Shown here in pieces: positions 10,151 to 20,323 of a DNA stretch of 43,537 bases; within the stretch, counting starts at the first letter, position 1; every line of letters starts with the position of its first letter. A model generated the notes under the pieces. It was not told the origin of the DNA. It made no database searches and worked only from the letters and a program-made list of their open reading frames with translations. The stretch covers positions 1 through 43,537 of the forward strand of contig CAZCBN010000009.1 in assembly GCA_964496975.1 (NCBI GenBank), read 5' to 3'. The DNA is from CAZCBN01 sp964496975 (GTDB lineage: Bacteria > Planctomycetota > Phycisphaerae > Phycisphaerales > UBA1924). Made by a program: the position numbers and the translations under genes.

Positions 10151-10206
10151 TCTGAGAGGTTAGGCCCTGCGGTGGGCTCGGCGGGCGATGCGCGGTGCGC
10201 GGCGGC

Positions 10207-11298
10207 CTATGGGCAGCCGGCGTCGGCCTGCGACAGGAAGGCGAGCACGTCGAAGAAATCGAGGCAGCCGTCGAGGGTGAAGTCGAGCGTGGGGTCGCGC
10301 TGGGCGTTTGGCGCAAGCAGGGCGACGGTGTCCTGGTCGTTGATCGCGCCGTCTCGGGTGATGTCGGCGGGGCACGCGGGGGGCGTGAGGGTGGCGAGGA
10401 AGTGCTGGTACACGGGCTCGTCTTCGGACCGCGGCAGGCTGTGGCCCGCGCCCGGGACGATCCGCAGCGTCGAGGGGACGGCGACGGCCTGAAGGGCGGC
10501 GTGCATCAGATCGCTGTGCAGCGGGTCGACCGTGGTGTCGGCGGTGCCGTGGGCGATGATGAAGGGCGGGTCGTCGGCGGAGGCGTGCGTCACGGGGCCG
10601 GCGAGTCGGGCCAGCGCGACGCGGTCGGCCCACACGGGGTTGTTGACGTTGGCCTGCACATCGCCCAGCGAGAAGCCGAGCAACGCGGCCTCGGCCGTCG
10701 CGGGGCCCAGGTGCCAGTTGGGCACGTTGAAGAAGTCTGTGGGGCCGAAATGGTCGGCGACGGACTGGACGCGGGAGAGCGCGTCATCGTGCGGGCCCAC
10801 GGCGCCCTCGGCGGCGGCCACGTCGCCCGAGGTGCCGAGGAGTGCGACGAGGTGGCCGCCCGCGGACGAGCCCCAGACGCCGATGAACCGCGGGTCGATG
10901 CCGTACGCGGCGGCGTTGGCGCGGAGGAAGCGGACGGCGGCCTTGCAGTCGTGGATCTGGGCGGGGAAGATCGCGTCGCCGCTGAGGCGGTAGTTGATCG
11001 CGGCGACAATGAACCCGCGGTCGATGAGGGCCTGGGGCCTGGGGGTGTTGCGGAACGTTTCCTTGCTGCCGCTTTGCCAGCCGCCGCCGTGGATCCAGAT
11101 GACGAGGGGGCGGGGGGCCTGGGGCTCGTCGGAGCCGTCGGCGGTGGGGAGATACAGGTCGAGGACGTGGCGCACGTGGCCGTCGCCGTAGGGGATGTTG
11201 GTCAGGCGCGTGAACGGCACCTGAGCCGCGGCGAGGGGTGCAAGGGCGAGCGCGAGGGCGAGGGCGGCGGCGTGTCGGCCGGTGCGGGGCGAGAGCAT
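10207..11298 (-). CDS. Secreted alpha/beta hydrolase (esterase-like) with dockerin-like C-terminus
   Basis: The 363-residue protein begins with a clear signal peptide (residues 1-25, cut near AAAQ). The hydrolase domain has the oxyanion HGGGW at 70-74, the nucleophile elbow GSSAGG with Ser145, an acid in HGTADTTVD and the His in GAGHSLP, so all catalytic parts are present. It resembles carboxylesterase or acetyl-xylan-esterase-like BD-FAE enzymes. The last 55 residues (from CPADITRDGAINDQD) hold two calcium-loop-like repeats and end in Cys-Pro, as in Planctomycete dockerin-like tails, suggesting attachment to a surface complex. AAGGAG lies just before ATG 11298, deciding the start. The substrate is unknown. 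Confidence 0.88.
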   Translation of the reverse strand: MLSPRTGRHAAALALALALAPLAAAQVPFTRLTNIPYGDGHVRHVLDLYLPTADGSDEPQAPRPLVIWIHGGGWQSGSKETFRNTPRPQALIDRGFIVAAINYRLSGDAIFPAQIHDCKAAVRFLRANAAAYGIDPRFIGVWGSSAGGHLVALLGTSGDVAAAEGAVGPHDDALSRVQSVADHFGPTDFFNVPNWHLGPATAEAALLGFSLGDVQANVNNPVWADRVALARLAGPVTHASADDPPFIIAHGTADTTVDPLHSDLMHAALQAVAVPSTLRIVPGAGHSLPRSEDEPVYQHFLATLTPPACPADITRDGAINDQDTVALLAPNAQRDPTLDFTLDGCLDFFDVLAFLSQADAGCP

Positions 11299-11551
11299 GA
11301 CGGGCTCCTTGCGCTGGCGGCGGGGGTGAGGGGCGTGGCACCGGCCGACTGGCGGCCGCTGGGCGAGCGCCGGGGGGGCGGTGCCGCGGGGTCGCTGCAT
11401 CCGCTCCGGCGGAAACGCCGATGCCTTTGCGGGATTGCGGCCCGCGGCATGGGATTTTCGAGGGCGGGCCCCGCCGCGGCGTGCAGACGCGTCCGGTGGC
11501 GAACACCGATGGCTAACATGGGACCGCCGGAGGTCCAAACAGGAACCGCTC
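11299..11551. promoter_or_regulatory. Divergent intergenic region between esterase and nuoD
   Basis: This 253-base region must carry promoters for two divergent genes. It contains the AAGGAG ribosome site of the esterase and the ACAGGA site of nuoD. A TAACAT hexamer at 11514-11519 is a possible -10 box for nuoD, but no good -35 box accompanies it. I see no hairpin or known riboswitch. Confidence 0.35.
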
Positions 11552-12841
11552 ATGCCGTACACGCTCACGCCGGATCAGGGCTTTGACGTCGGGGTCGAGA
11601 CGACGGGCTATCTCAAGGACCACGTCGACACCGGCGACCGCTGGGTGCTGAACTTCGGCCCCCAGCACCCCGCGACGCACACCACCCTGCGCCTCGTGCT
11701 GGAGCTGGACGGCGAGCGGATCGCCCGCTGCACGCCGCACATCGGCTACCTGCACTCGGGCTTTGAGAAGCTGGGCGAGCACCTCGACTACAACCAGTAC
11801 GTGACCATCGTGTCGCGTATGAACTACCTCTCGCCGATCGCCAACGACATCTGCTGGCACCACGCGGTCGAGACGCTCTTCGGCATCGAGCTCACGCCCC
11901 GCTGCAAGGCCGTCCGCACCATCATGGCCGAGATGGCCCGCATCCAGGACCACCTGCTCTGCCTCGGCGCGGCGGCGCTGGACCTCGGGGCCTTCACCGG
12001 CTTCCTCTATGGCTTCAACGAGCGAGAGAAGATCTACGACATCTGCGACTACATCTCGGGCCAGCGCTACCACCCGGACTGGACCCGCGTCGGCGGCGCC
12101 ATGCAGGACCTGCCCGACGAGGAAACGTTCAAGGCCATGGTCAAGAACTTCATCCGCGGCACCCTCGCCACGGCCCTGAAGGACATCGACAACCTGCTGA
12201 GCCGCAACCGCATCTTCATCGACCGCACCCAGAACATCGGCGTGCTGACCAAGGAAGACGCCATCGCCTGGTCGGCGACGGGCCCCATCGCCCGCGCCAG
12301 CGGCGTGCGGCGCGACCTGCGGAAGGACGCCCCCTACCTCTGCTACAAGGACAACTGGGACGGCCAGGGCGCCCCGGCCGTTGAGTTCAGCGTCCCCGTC
12401 GGCAGCGCGGGCGACGTGTACGAGCGATTCCAGGTCCGCCTTGCCGAGGCGTGGCAGTCCATCCGCATCATCGAGCAGCTCATCGACAAGATCCCCGGCG
12501 GCCCGATGGACGTCTTCGCCGACAGCAAGATGGTCAAGCCCCGCAAAGCCGACGTCTACGGCTCCATCGAGGGCCTCATCCAGCACTTCGAGATCATCAT
12601 GAGCAACCGCGGCTGGGAGCCGCCCATCGCCGAGGCCTACGGCGCCCAGGAGACCGCGAACGGCGAGCTGGGCTACTTCATCGTCAGCGACGGCGGCCCG
12701 CGGCCGTGGCGCGTCCGCACGCGTCCGCCGAGCTTCATCAACTACGCCCTCATGCCCAAGCTCATCGAGGGCCACATGCTCGCCGACGTGGTCGCCGTGC
12801 TCGGCTCGCTCAACGTCGTCGCGGCGGAACTCGATCGGTGA
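11552..12841 (+). CDS. nuoD: NADH-quinone oxidoreductase subunit D
   Basis: NuoD (49-kDa type) is the peripheral-arm subunit of respiratory complex I that helps form the quinone site. The 429-residue protein carries LNFGPQHPATHTTLRLVLELDG near the N-terminus, then HIGYLHSGFEKLGE, MNYLSPIANDICW and the C-terminal segment SFINYALMPKLIEGHMLADVVAVLGSLN ending in Asp-Arg, all typical. ACAGGA lies 9 bases upstream of the ATG. Oddly, no other nuo gene is next to it: an esterase diverges on one side and an alpha/beta hydrolase follows with a GTGA overlap. The remaining subunits must be elsewhere. The gene is intact and shows no sign of decay. Confidence 0.97.
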   Translation: MPYTLTPDQGFDVGVETTGYLKDHVDTGDRWVLNFGPQHPATHTTLRLVLELDGERIARCTPHIGYLHSGFEKLGEHLDYNQYVTIVSRMNYLSPIANDICWHHAVETLFGIELTPRCKAVRTIMAEMARIQDHLLCLGAAALDLGAFTGFLYGFNEREKIYDICDYISGQRYHPDWTRVGGAMQDLPDEETFKAMVKNFIRGTLATALKDIDNLLSRNRIFIDRTQNIGVLTKEDAIAWSATGPIARASGVRRDLRKDAPYLCYKDNWDGQGAPAVEFSVPVGSAGDVYERFQVRLAEAWQSIRIIEQLIDKIPGGPMDVFADSKMVKPRKADVYGSIEGLIQHFEIIMSNRGWEPPIAEAYGAQETANGELGYFIVSDGGPRPWRVRTRPPSFINYALMPKLIEGHMLADVVAVLGSLNVVAAELDR

Positions 12842-13671
12842 ACGACGGCCCCGCGGCGAACCCGTCGCCCGCGTTCGGCGGCCTGCCGCGTTCGCTCGCC
12901 GAGCGGTCGCGCACCGCGCGGCTCGCGGGCGTGCCGGCGTTGCTCTGCCACCCGGACGGCGCGTCGCCCGCGCCCGTCTGCCTCTGGCTGCACGGCCGCA
13001 CCGCCACCAAGGAAATGGACCCGGGCCGCTACGCCCGCTGGATCAAGGCGGGCGTCGCCGCGTGCGCGCTTGATCTGCCGGGCCACGGCGAGCGGCTCAG
13101 CGGCACTGGGCATGACCCCCAGCATTCCCTCGCCACCATCCGGCAGATGCTCGACGAGCTGCCCGCCGTCATCGACGCGCTGGGCCGCGCCGGGCCCTTT
13201 GACACGTCGCGGCTCGCCATCGGCGGCATGTCCCTCGGCGGCATGATCACGCTCCGCCGCCTGTGCGACGGGCACGCCTTCCGCTGCGCCGCGGTGGAGG
13301 GCACCACCGGCAGCTTGCACGACCTGTACTTTCCCCCGCCCGGCGAGCGGGGCCCGAGCAATCTGGGCACGCACGCGGCCGAGGCCGTCCGGTTGCTGGA
13401 CCCCGCGGCGAATCTCGCGGGTTTTCGGCCCATTCCCCTGCTCGCCGTGCACAGCGAGGCGGACGCGATGGTGCCGTGGCCCGGGCAACGGCGGTTCCTC
13501 GCGGCGCTGCGGGCGCACTACGAGGCCCGCGGGGCCGCCGGCGACTTGGTGCGCGAGCTGACCTGGCCCGAGACCGGCGCCCCGCAGGAGCACATCGGCT
13601 TCGGCCGCTACAGCAATGACGCGAAGAACGCGCAGGCCGATTTTCTCGCCCAGCATCTTCTCCGTGCCTGA
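12838..13671 (+). CDS. Alpha/beta hydrolase (dienelactone-hydrolase/peptidase-like)
   Basis: The 277-residue protein starts at a GTG that overlaps the nuoD stop (GTGA), so it is probably translated together with nuoD. It shows LWLHGRTATKE (oxyanion region, about 49-59), DLPGHGERL, the nucleophile elbow GGMSLGG with Ser132, an acid in HSEADAMVPW and a late His in EHIGFG. There is no signal peptide, so it should be cytoplasmic. The order of motifs fits S9-like or dienelactone-hydrolase-like enzymes; the substrate cannot be predicted. No link to complex I is known, so the coupling with nuoD may only reflect gene packing. Confidence 0.82.
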   Translation: MNDGPAANPSPAFGGLPRSLAERSRTARLAGVPALLCHPDGASPAPVCLWLHGRTATKEMDPGRYARWIKAGVAACALDLPGHGERLSGTGHDPQHSLATIRQMLDELPAVIDALGRAGPFDTSRLAIGGMSLGGMITLRRLCDGHAFRCAAVEGTTGSLHDLYFPPPGERGPSNLGTHAAEAVRLLDPAANLAGFRPIPLLAVHSEADAMVPWPGQRRFLAALRAHYEARGAAGDLVRELTWPETGAPQEHIGFGRYSNDAKNAQADFLAQHLLRA

Positions 13672-13702
13672 CCGGTCCGCCCGGCCTGCTAGTCTGCCCG
13701 CC

Positions 13703-15349
13703 GTGACCACCCCTCCCACAACCTCCCGCGCGACCGCCGGTCGCGGCGTCGGGCTGCTCGAAAGGCTGAACCCCTTTCGCGGCCTGCCCAACCCCAAGCG
13801 TGTGCTCGCGTGGAGCCTCTACGACCTGGCGAACCAGAGCTTCACGCTCCTCATCATCACGCTGCTGTTCGGGCTCTACGTCCAAAAAGTGGTCACGCCG
13901 CACCCCCCGGTGCCGAGCGAGATGCGCGAGGCCGTGCAGGCGGCGATGCGCGAGGGCGACACCGAAAAGGCGGCCCCCTCCGAAGAGGCCGTTGAAGCCG
14001 CCGGCCACGCACCCGCGAGCAGCACAAAGACCGACACCGAAGGCGTCGCGTCCGATCCCCCCGTCGACGACCCAGCCGCGGCGGCCGCGCAAGCCACACC
14101 CCAGCGCGTCGCCGACCTCGCCCGCGAACAACGCCGCGCCGACGATCTCGGCAAGTGGAACTGGGCGCTGCTCGGCGGCGCCAGCCTGCTGATCGTCGTC
14201 GTGCTGAGCCCTCTGCTCGGGGCGCTCGCCGACTGCCGCGGCTGGCGGAAGCGGTTCCTCGTCGCCTCGGGCGTGGTCTGTTCGCTGCTCACGTGCGCTC
14301 TCGCATTCATCGGCACGGGTGACCTGCTGCTCGCCGCGGCGATCTACATCCCGGCGAACGTCTGCTTCCAGCTTGGCGAGAACTTCCTCGCCTCCTTCCT
14401 CACCGACGTCAGCACGCCCAAGAACATCGGCCGCGTCTCGGCCACCGGGTGGACCATGGGCTACGTCGGGGCGCTCGTGCTCCTCATCATCACCGCCGGC
14501 GTTATGAGCACGTTCAAGCTTCTGGACCCCGCGTCCTGGCGACCTTTCTTTGTCTTCGCGGGCGTCTGGTTCCTCGTCGGCATCATCCCCGCGACGATCG
14601 TGCTGCCGCGCGACTGCGGCGACGGCCTCGCCGCCCGGGACGGCCTCATCGCGCAGAGCTTCGGCCGCACTGTCGAGACCTTCCGCCGCGCGATGCGATA
14701 CCGCCAACTGATGGCGTTCCTGCTCGCGTTCTTTGTCTACGGGTTCGGCGTGCAGGTGGTCGTCGGGTTCGCCGCCATCATCGCCGGCAGCTTCGGCTTC
14801 AACGATGTGCTGCTCATCGTGTTCACGCTCCAGATCACCATCACCGCGGGCCTCTCGAGCTTCGCGACGGGCTTCTTCCAGCACCGGCTCGGCATCAAGG
14901 CGACCATCTCCGTCTTCCTCGCCGTCTGGATCGTCTCCTGCGCGGGCCTGCTCGCCGCCCGGCTCATCTGGCCCACCGACGGACCGCAGTGGCCCATCTG
15001 GGTGGTCGGCAACGGCCTGGGCTTCGGCCTCGGCGGCATCGGCACGGCGAGCCGCGCCATGGTCGGCCGCTTCACGCCCGCCCACCGAACGGGCGAGTTC
15101 TTCGGGCTGTGGGGCCTCAGCTACAAGCTCGCCGGGGCGGTGGGCGTGCTCTCCTTCGGCGGCATCGCGCGGCTCTTCGGCGACGCCGCTTCGCTCGCCC
15201 TGCTGCTGGGCTTCTTTGTCGCGGGCGCGATGCTCATGGTGCCGGTGAACGAGGTCCGCGGCTACCGGGCCGCCGCGCGGGCCCAGCGCGACCACCTCCG
15301 CGCCGCCCACGCCGTCCCGCCGGGGCCGGGAACGGGCTTCCCGCACTAA
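13703..15349 (+). CDS. MFS transporter, UMF1/Atg22-like
   Basis: From a GTG at 13703 the product has 548 residues and about 12 membrane spans. LAWSLYDLANQSFTLLIITL at the first span matches the UMF1 (Vps22/Atg22-like) group of MFS transporters, as does SPLLGALADCRGWRKRFL, the loop after the next span. Between the first two spans lies a polar, Ala/Glu/Asp-rich insertion of about 90 residues (roughly 65-150), far longer than in most MFS proteins. The substrate is unknown; relatives export amino acids or other small solutes. The start is uncertain: no strong ribosome site is seen, and an ATG at 13616 would overlap the upstream gene. Confidence 0.85.
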   Translation: MTTPPTTSRATAGRGVGLLERLNPFRGLPNPKRVLAWSLYDLANQSFTLLIITLLFGLYVQKVVTPHPPVPSEMREAVQAAMREGDTEKAAPSEEAVEAAGHAPASSTKTDTEGVASDPPVDDPAAAAAQATPQRVADLAREQRRADDLGKWNWALLGGASLLIVVVLSPLLGALADCRGWRKRFLVASGVVCSLLTCALAFIGTGDLLLAAAIYIPANVCFQLGENFLASFLTDVSTPKNIGRVSATGWTMGYVGALVLLIITAGVMSTFKLLDPASWRPFFVFAGVWFLVGIIPATIVLPRDCGDGLAARDGLIAQSFGRTVETFRRAMRYRQLMAFLLAFFVYGFGVQVVVGFAAIIAGSFGFNDVLLIVFTLQITITAGLSSFATGFFQHRLGIKATISVFLAVWIVSCAGLLAARLIWPTDGPQWPIWVVGNGLGFGLGGIGTASRAMVGRFTPAHRTGEFFGLWGLSYKLAGAVGVLSFGGIARLFGDAASLALLLGFFVAGAMLMVPVNEVRGYRAAARAQRDHLRAAHAVPPGPGTGFPH

Positions 15350-15399
15350 CCCGCGTTTCCCGGCATCCCGCCGCCCCCGCCCCGCGAATACCCTGCGCC

Positions 15400-16779
<1,380 letters not shown>

Positions 16780-16814
16780 TCCGCCTCTCGAACAACCCGC
16801 CGGCGCACCGCAAT

Positions 16815-16866
16815 CATCCGCGGACCGGCGAAGCATCCGCGGACCCGCGAAGCATCCGCGGAAACG
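16815..16866. repeat. 19-bp tandem repeat between trpB and the sigma factor gene
   Basis: Two full 19-base units beginning CATCCGCGGAC lie at 16815-16833 and 16834-16852, differing at one base, with a third partial copy to about 16866. Each unit carries the palindrome CCGCGG. They sit in the 95-base gap between convergent genes, just past the sigma factor stop, and may act as a bidirectional stop or be neutral. Confidence 0.7.
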
Positions 16867-16874
16867 TGCCCGCG

Positions 16875-17579
16875 TCACCGCCCCGGGTCGCTGAAGAACC
16901 GGCTCTCTGACCCGAGCAGCTTCTTCAGCCGCTCGTGCGCCCGCGCCCGCAGCATGTAAATCGCGCCCGACGACCGGCCCAACTGCTCCCCCACTTCCTG
17001 CGCCGAGAGCCCCTCGAGGTCGTACATCCGCACCACCCGCTCATAGTCCGGCGGCAGCGTGCCCAGCGCGTGCTCCAGCAGCCGCACCGACTCGTCCGCC
17101 GCCGCCACCCGGCTCGGCGTGGTCGACGCGCTGCCCAGCATCTCCACGAGCGCGACGAACGACTCCTGGTTCACCCCCGACACCTGCACGCGGTTCCGCG
17201 GGTTGGGCCGCTTCGCCGCCTGCAGGCCCCGCAGCGCGTCCCGCAGGTTGTTCTCCGCAACCTGGCCGAGCCACGCCATGAACGACCCCGCCCCGCGGTA
17301 GCGGAAGTTGCCCACCAGCAAAAACGCCTCGAGGTACGTGACCTGCATCACGTCGTCCTCGTCGAGCGACGACCGCCAAGGCTGGCCGATCTTCCCCTTC
17401 AGCCGGTCACGCACCAAGGGGCCGAACGCGCGGAGCAGCTCGCAGAGCGACTCCTCGTCGCCCCCTACCGCACGCGCCGCCAGCGCGTCCTCGTCCGGGC
17501 ACGCCTCCGACGCGAGCTTCGCCAACTGGCCCGGCGGCAACTCGTCCCGAGACTGCGCCTCGTGGATCTCTGACGACAC
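16875..17579 (-). CDS. ECF-type RNA polymerase sigma factor
   Basis: The 234-residue protein has a sigma region 2 with SLDEDDVMQVTYLEAFLLVG and FMAWLGQVAENNLRDALRG, which binds core polymerase and the -10 element, and a region 4 helix-turn-helix LSAQEVGEQLGRSSGAIYML near the C-terminus for the -35 element. The linker between them is longer than in standard ECF factors. No anti-sigma factor gene is adjacent, as is common in Planctomycetota ECF groups. The start GTG 17579 is chosen because GGAGG lies 6 bases upstream; the longer frame from 17696 adds Arg/Gly-rich residues without support. Target genes are unknown. Confidence 0.9.
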   Translation of the reverse strand: MSSEIHEAQSRDELPPGQLAKLASEACPDEDALAARAVGGDEESLCELLRAFGPLVRDRLKGKIGQPWRSSLDEDDVMQVTYLEAFLLVGNFRYRGAGSFMAWLGQVAENNLRDALRGLQAAKRPNPRNRVQVSGVNQESFVALVEMLGSASTTPSRVAAADESVRLLEHALGTLPPDYERVVRMYDLEGLSAQEVGEQLGRSSGAIYMLRARAHERLKKLLGSESRFFSDPGR

Positions 17580-17793
17580 GCGCACCCTCCGCGCGCCGTC
17601 GCTCCCGCGGGCAGAAAGCCCGCCGACGGCATGCGCAGTGTAGCGCCCCGGCCCTCGGCCCGTTCCGAAGGCCTCCCCCGCACGCAGACCAACCAACCTG
17701 TTCAGCCTCCGTGCGGGGCCGACCGCCCGGCCGCCGCGTCATCACGCCCGGGCTGCCCACGGTCGCCCCGCGCCGCGAGGTGATGATCACCCG

Positions 17794-18279
17794 TCACGGC
17801 GTGCCGCCGCCGCCCCCGGCGTTCCCGGGCACCAGGCGGATCGACGCCGAGTTGATGCAGTAGCGCAGCCCCGTCGGCGGCGGGCCGTCGTCAAACACGT
17901 GCCCCAGGTGCGCGTTGCACCGCTTGCACCGCACCTCCGTCCGCTCCATGAAGTGGCTCGAGTCGCTGTACTCCGCGATCACCCCGGGGTTCTTCGCCGC
18001 GCTGAAGGCGGGCCACCCGCACGCCGAGTGAAACTTCTCGCCCGATTCGAACAGCACCTCGTCGCACACGATGCACCGGTACTCGCCCGGCGTCTCCGTG
18101 CGCCAGTACTCGTTCGTGAACGGCCGCTCCGTCCCCGCCTCCTGCGTGACGTGCCACTGCAGGGGCGTCAAACGCCGCTTCAGCTCGTCGCGATCGGGTA
18201 CGCCCGCCGCCGACGCGGCCCCCGTGGGCGTGCCCCCGCCGCCGCGTGAACGCTCGCTCGATCCAGACTGCGCCGACAT
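17794..18279 (-). CDS. msrB: Peptide-methionine (R)-S-oxide reductase
   Basis: MsrB repairs oxidised methionine (R-sulfoxide) in proteins with thioredoxin. The 161-residue product from ATG 18279 contains the zinc cysteines 69/72 (CIVC) and 118/121 (CKRC), the GWPAF segment, AHLGHVFDDGP and the catalytic Cys141 in RYCINSASI. Cys87 in SACGW could act as resolving cysteine. GGGAG lies 10 bases before the ATG. The frame stays open further upstream and encodes a hydrophobic stretch (about 18470-18400) followed by a Gly/Pro linker with strong GC-third-position codon bias, so a membrane-anchored longer form starting near 18600 is possible. It lies downstream of pntB on the same strand. Confidence 0.93.
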   Translation of the reverse strand: MSAQSGSSERSRGGGGTPTGAASAAGVPDRDELKRRLTPLQWHVTQEAGTERPFTNEYWRTETPGEYRCIVCDEVLFESGEKFHSACGWPAFSAAKNPGVIAEYSDSSHFMERTEVRCKRCNAHLGHVFDDGPPPTGLRYCINSASIRLVPGNAGGGGGTP

Positions 18280-18841
18280 GGTCAATGTGCTCCCTTCAAC
18301 GCCCAGAACGGCGGTCGCGCCGCCGGCGGACTCCACAACGCCCTCGGCTCCAACAACAGCGGAAAGCCCCGCCACGCCCGGCGGCGGCCCCCCGCCCCCC
18401 CGAACGCTCATCGCGGCCGCGATCACCACGGCCGCGGACGCCGAGGCGAGCGCGACGTTCCGCGCCACCCGGGCGACCGGACCCCGCTTTGCAGAAGCCA
18501 GACCCGCAGAGCCCGAACCCGCAGAGCCCAGTTCCGCAGCAGCATGCTCGGCGAGGGCCTGCCCCGCCGGATCCTGTCCGAATCGTGACGCCAACGGCAT
18601 GTCTCCCGCGCCCGGACCGGGCACCCACGCCGACGCACCCCGCGCCGGCACGCAGACAAACACGCCCACCCCGCCCGCTGTTCCACACCAAGCGGCCCGG
18701 GCCGCGACGGCCCGCCGCCGCGCCCGCGTCCGTCGCGTTCGTCGCACCACCGCCCCAGCCAGCACCCCCCGCACGCGCCGCGAAGCCGCCGAGACCAACA
18801 ACTCCCGCAAAGACCCCATCAGACCAAACACCAAACCCGCG
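18280..18841. other. Stretch between msrB and pntB: possible msrB N-terminal extension
   Basis: These 562 bases have no independent gene. In frame with msrB they read as Arg-rich, unlikely sequence from 18834 to about 18600, then from an ATG at 18600 a polar Ser/Gly/Ala segment, a 20-residue hydrophobic span (RNVALASASAAVVIAAAM) and a Gly/Pro-rich linker into msrB. The hydrophobic part has the GC-third-position bias of real genes here, the earlier part does not. No terminator is obvious after pntB. Confidence 0.45.
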
Positions 18842-20323
18842 TCACTCGGATTTGAACGCCGCGACCAACCCCTCGATCGTTTTCTTCGCGTCGCCGAAGA
18901 TCATCGATGTGTTCGGCTTGAAGAACAACGGGTTTTCCACGCCCGCGTACCCCGACCGCATCGACCGCTTCAGCACAAAGCACGCCCGGGCCCGGTCCAC
19001 CTCGATGATCGGCATGCCGAACAGCGGGCTCGCCCGGTCATCCCGCGCCGCGGGGTTCACCACATCGTTCGCCCCGATCACCACCGCGACGTCCACGGTT
19101 TCCATCGCCGGGTTCACGTCCGGCGGCTCGACGAGCTGCTCGTACGCCACGTCAGCCTCGGCCAGCAGCACGCTCATGTGCCCGGGCATCCGCCCCGCCA
19201 CCGGGTGGATCACGAACCGAACCTCCGCCCCGTTCGCCGCCAGCAGGTTCGCCAGCTCCTTCACCGCGTGCTGGGCCTGCGCGACCGCCATGCCGTACCC
19301 CGGCACAAAGATCACGCTCCGCGCCGCCTCGAGCGCGACATACGCCTCCTGCGGCGTCAGGCTCTTCGCCTCCCCTTGCACCGCCGAGGCGACCTCCGTC
19401 CCGCCCGCCGCGCCAAAGCCGCTGAACAGCACGTTCGACAGGCTGCGGTTCATCGCAAGGCACATGATCCGCGTCAGGATGAGCCCGCTCGCGCCGACCA
19501 GCGCGCCGGTGATGACCAGCAGGTTGCTCCCCACCGCAAACCCCGCCGCCGACGCCGCAAGGCCCGAGTAGCTGTTCAGCAGGCTGATGACCACCGGCAT
19601 GTCCGCCCCGCCGATCGGGATCACCGCGGCCACGCCCAAAAAGAGCCCGATCCCCGCCAGCAGCCACAGCGCCCACACCGCCCCCGGGAACACCGCCAGC
19701 ACGATCAGCAGCAGCACCGCAATCAGCGCCGCCCCCGCGTTCACGAGCTGCTGCCCTGTGTAGAGCACGGGCTTGCCCGTGATCTTCTCCGACAGCTTGC
19801 CGTACGCCACCACGCTGCCCGTGAAGGTCACGCCGCCGATCAGCACCGCGAGCCCGATGGTCAGCGCCACAAAGTGCGCGTCCCCCCCGCCCGTCGCCGC
19901 GAGCGCATCCACAAACGAGAGCGGCGCCTCGCCCCCGCCTTGCGACGAGCGTGCCGCGACGATCGCCCCCGCCACCGCCATCTGGCCGAGCCCGATCAGC
20001 AGGCTCGACATGCCGCCGAAGCCGTTGAAGAGCGCGACCATCTCCGGCATCGCCGTCATCTTCACCAGCCGCGCCGCCGGCACCCCGACCGCCGTGCCGA
20101 GCAACAGCCCTACCACGATGACCACGATCGACTCGGCGTGAAAGCCCGCGTCGTCCGTCTGCTGCACGATGATCTGGATCAGCGTCGCCAGCACGGCCAG
20201 GCCCATGCCCACCGCGCTCAGCGCGTTCCCGCGCCGCGCCGTCGCCGCGCTCGACATCATCTTCAGCCCGAAGATGAACGCCAGCGCCGACGCCACCAGC
20301 AGCACCGCCGCGATGAGCGTCAT
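18842..20323 (-). CDS. pntB: NAD(P) transhydrogenase subunit beta
   Basis: PntB forms the rest of the membrane proton channel and the NADP(H)-binding domain III of proton-translocating transhydrogenase, which uses the proton gradient to make NADPH from NADH. The 493-residue protein has about nine membrane spans in the first 290 residues and then a Rossmann-like domain with VPGYGMAVAQAQHAV, IHPVAGRMPGHMSVLLAEA, VIGANDVVNPAARDD and the end segment FGDAKKT. All are standard. The start ATG overlaps the pntAB stop by four bases (ATGA). Its length is slightly above the E. coli form (462). Confidence 0.96.
   Translation of the reverse strand: MTLIAAVLLVASALAFIFGLKMMSSAATARRGNALSAVGMGLAVLATLIQIIVQQTDDAGFHAESIVVIVVGLLLGTAVGVPAARLVKMTAMPEMVALFNGFGGMSSLLIGLGQMAVAGAIVAARSSQGGGEAPLSFVDALAATGGGDAHFVALTIGLAVLIGGVTFTGSVVAYGKLSEKITGKPVLYTGQQLVNAGAALIAVLLLIVLAVFPGAVWALWLLAGIGLFLGVAAVIPIGGADMPVVISLLNSYSGLAASAAGFAVGSNLLVITGALVGASGLILTRIMCLAMNRSLSNVLFSGFGAAGGTEVASAVQGEAKSLTPQEAYVALEAARSVIFVPGYGMAVAQAQHAVKELANLLAANGAEVRFVIHPVAGRMPGHMSVLLAEADVAYEQLVEPPDVNPAMETVDVAVVIGANDVVNPAARDDRASPLFGMPIIEVDRARACFVLKRSMRSGYAGVENPLFFKPNTSMIFGDAKKTIEGLVAAFKSE

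Noticed and set aside
10207..11568. Longer esterase start at 11568
   Set aside because: It would place the signal peptide in the middle of the protein and overlap nuoD; ATG 11298 has AAGGAG.
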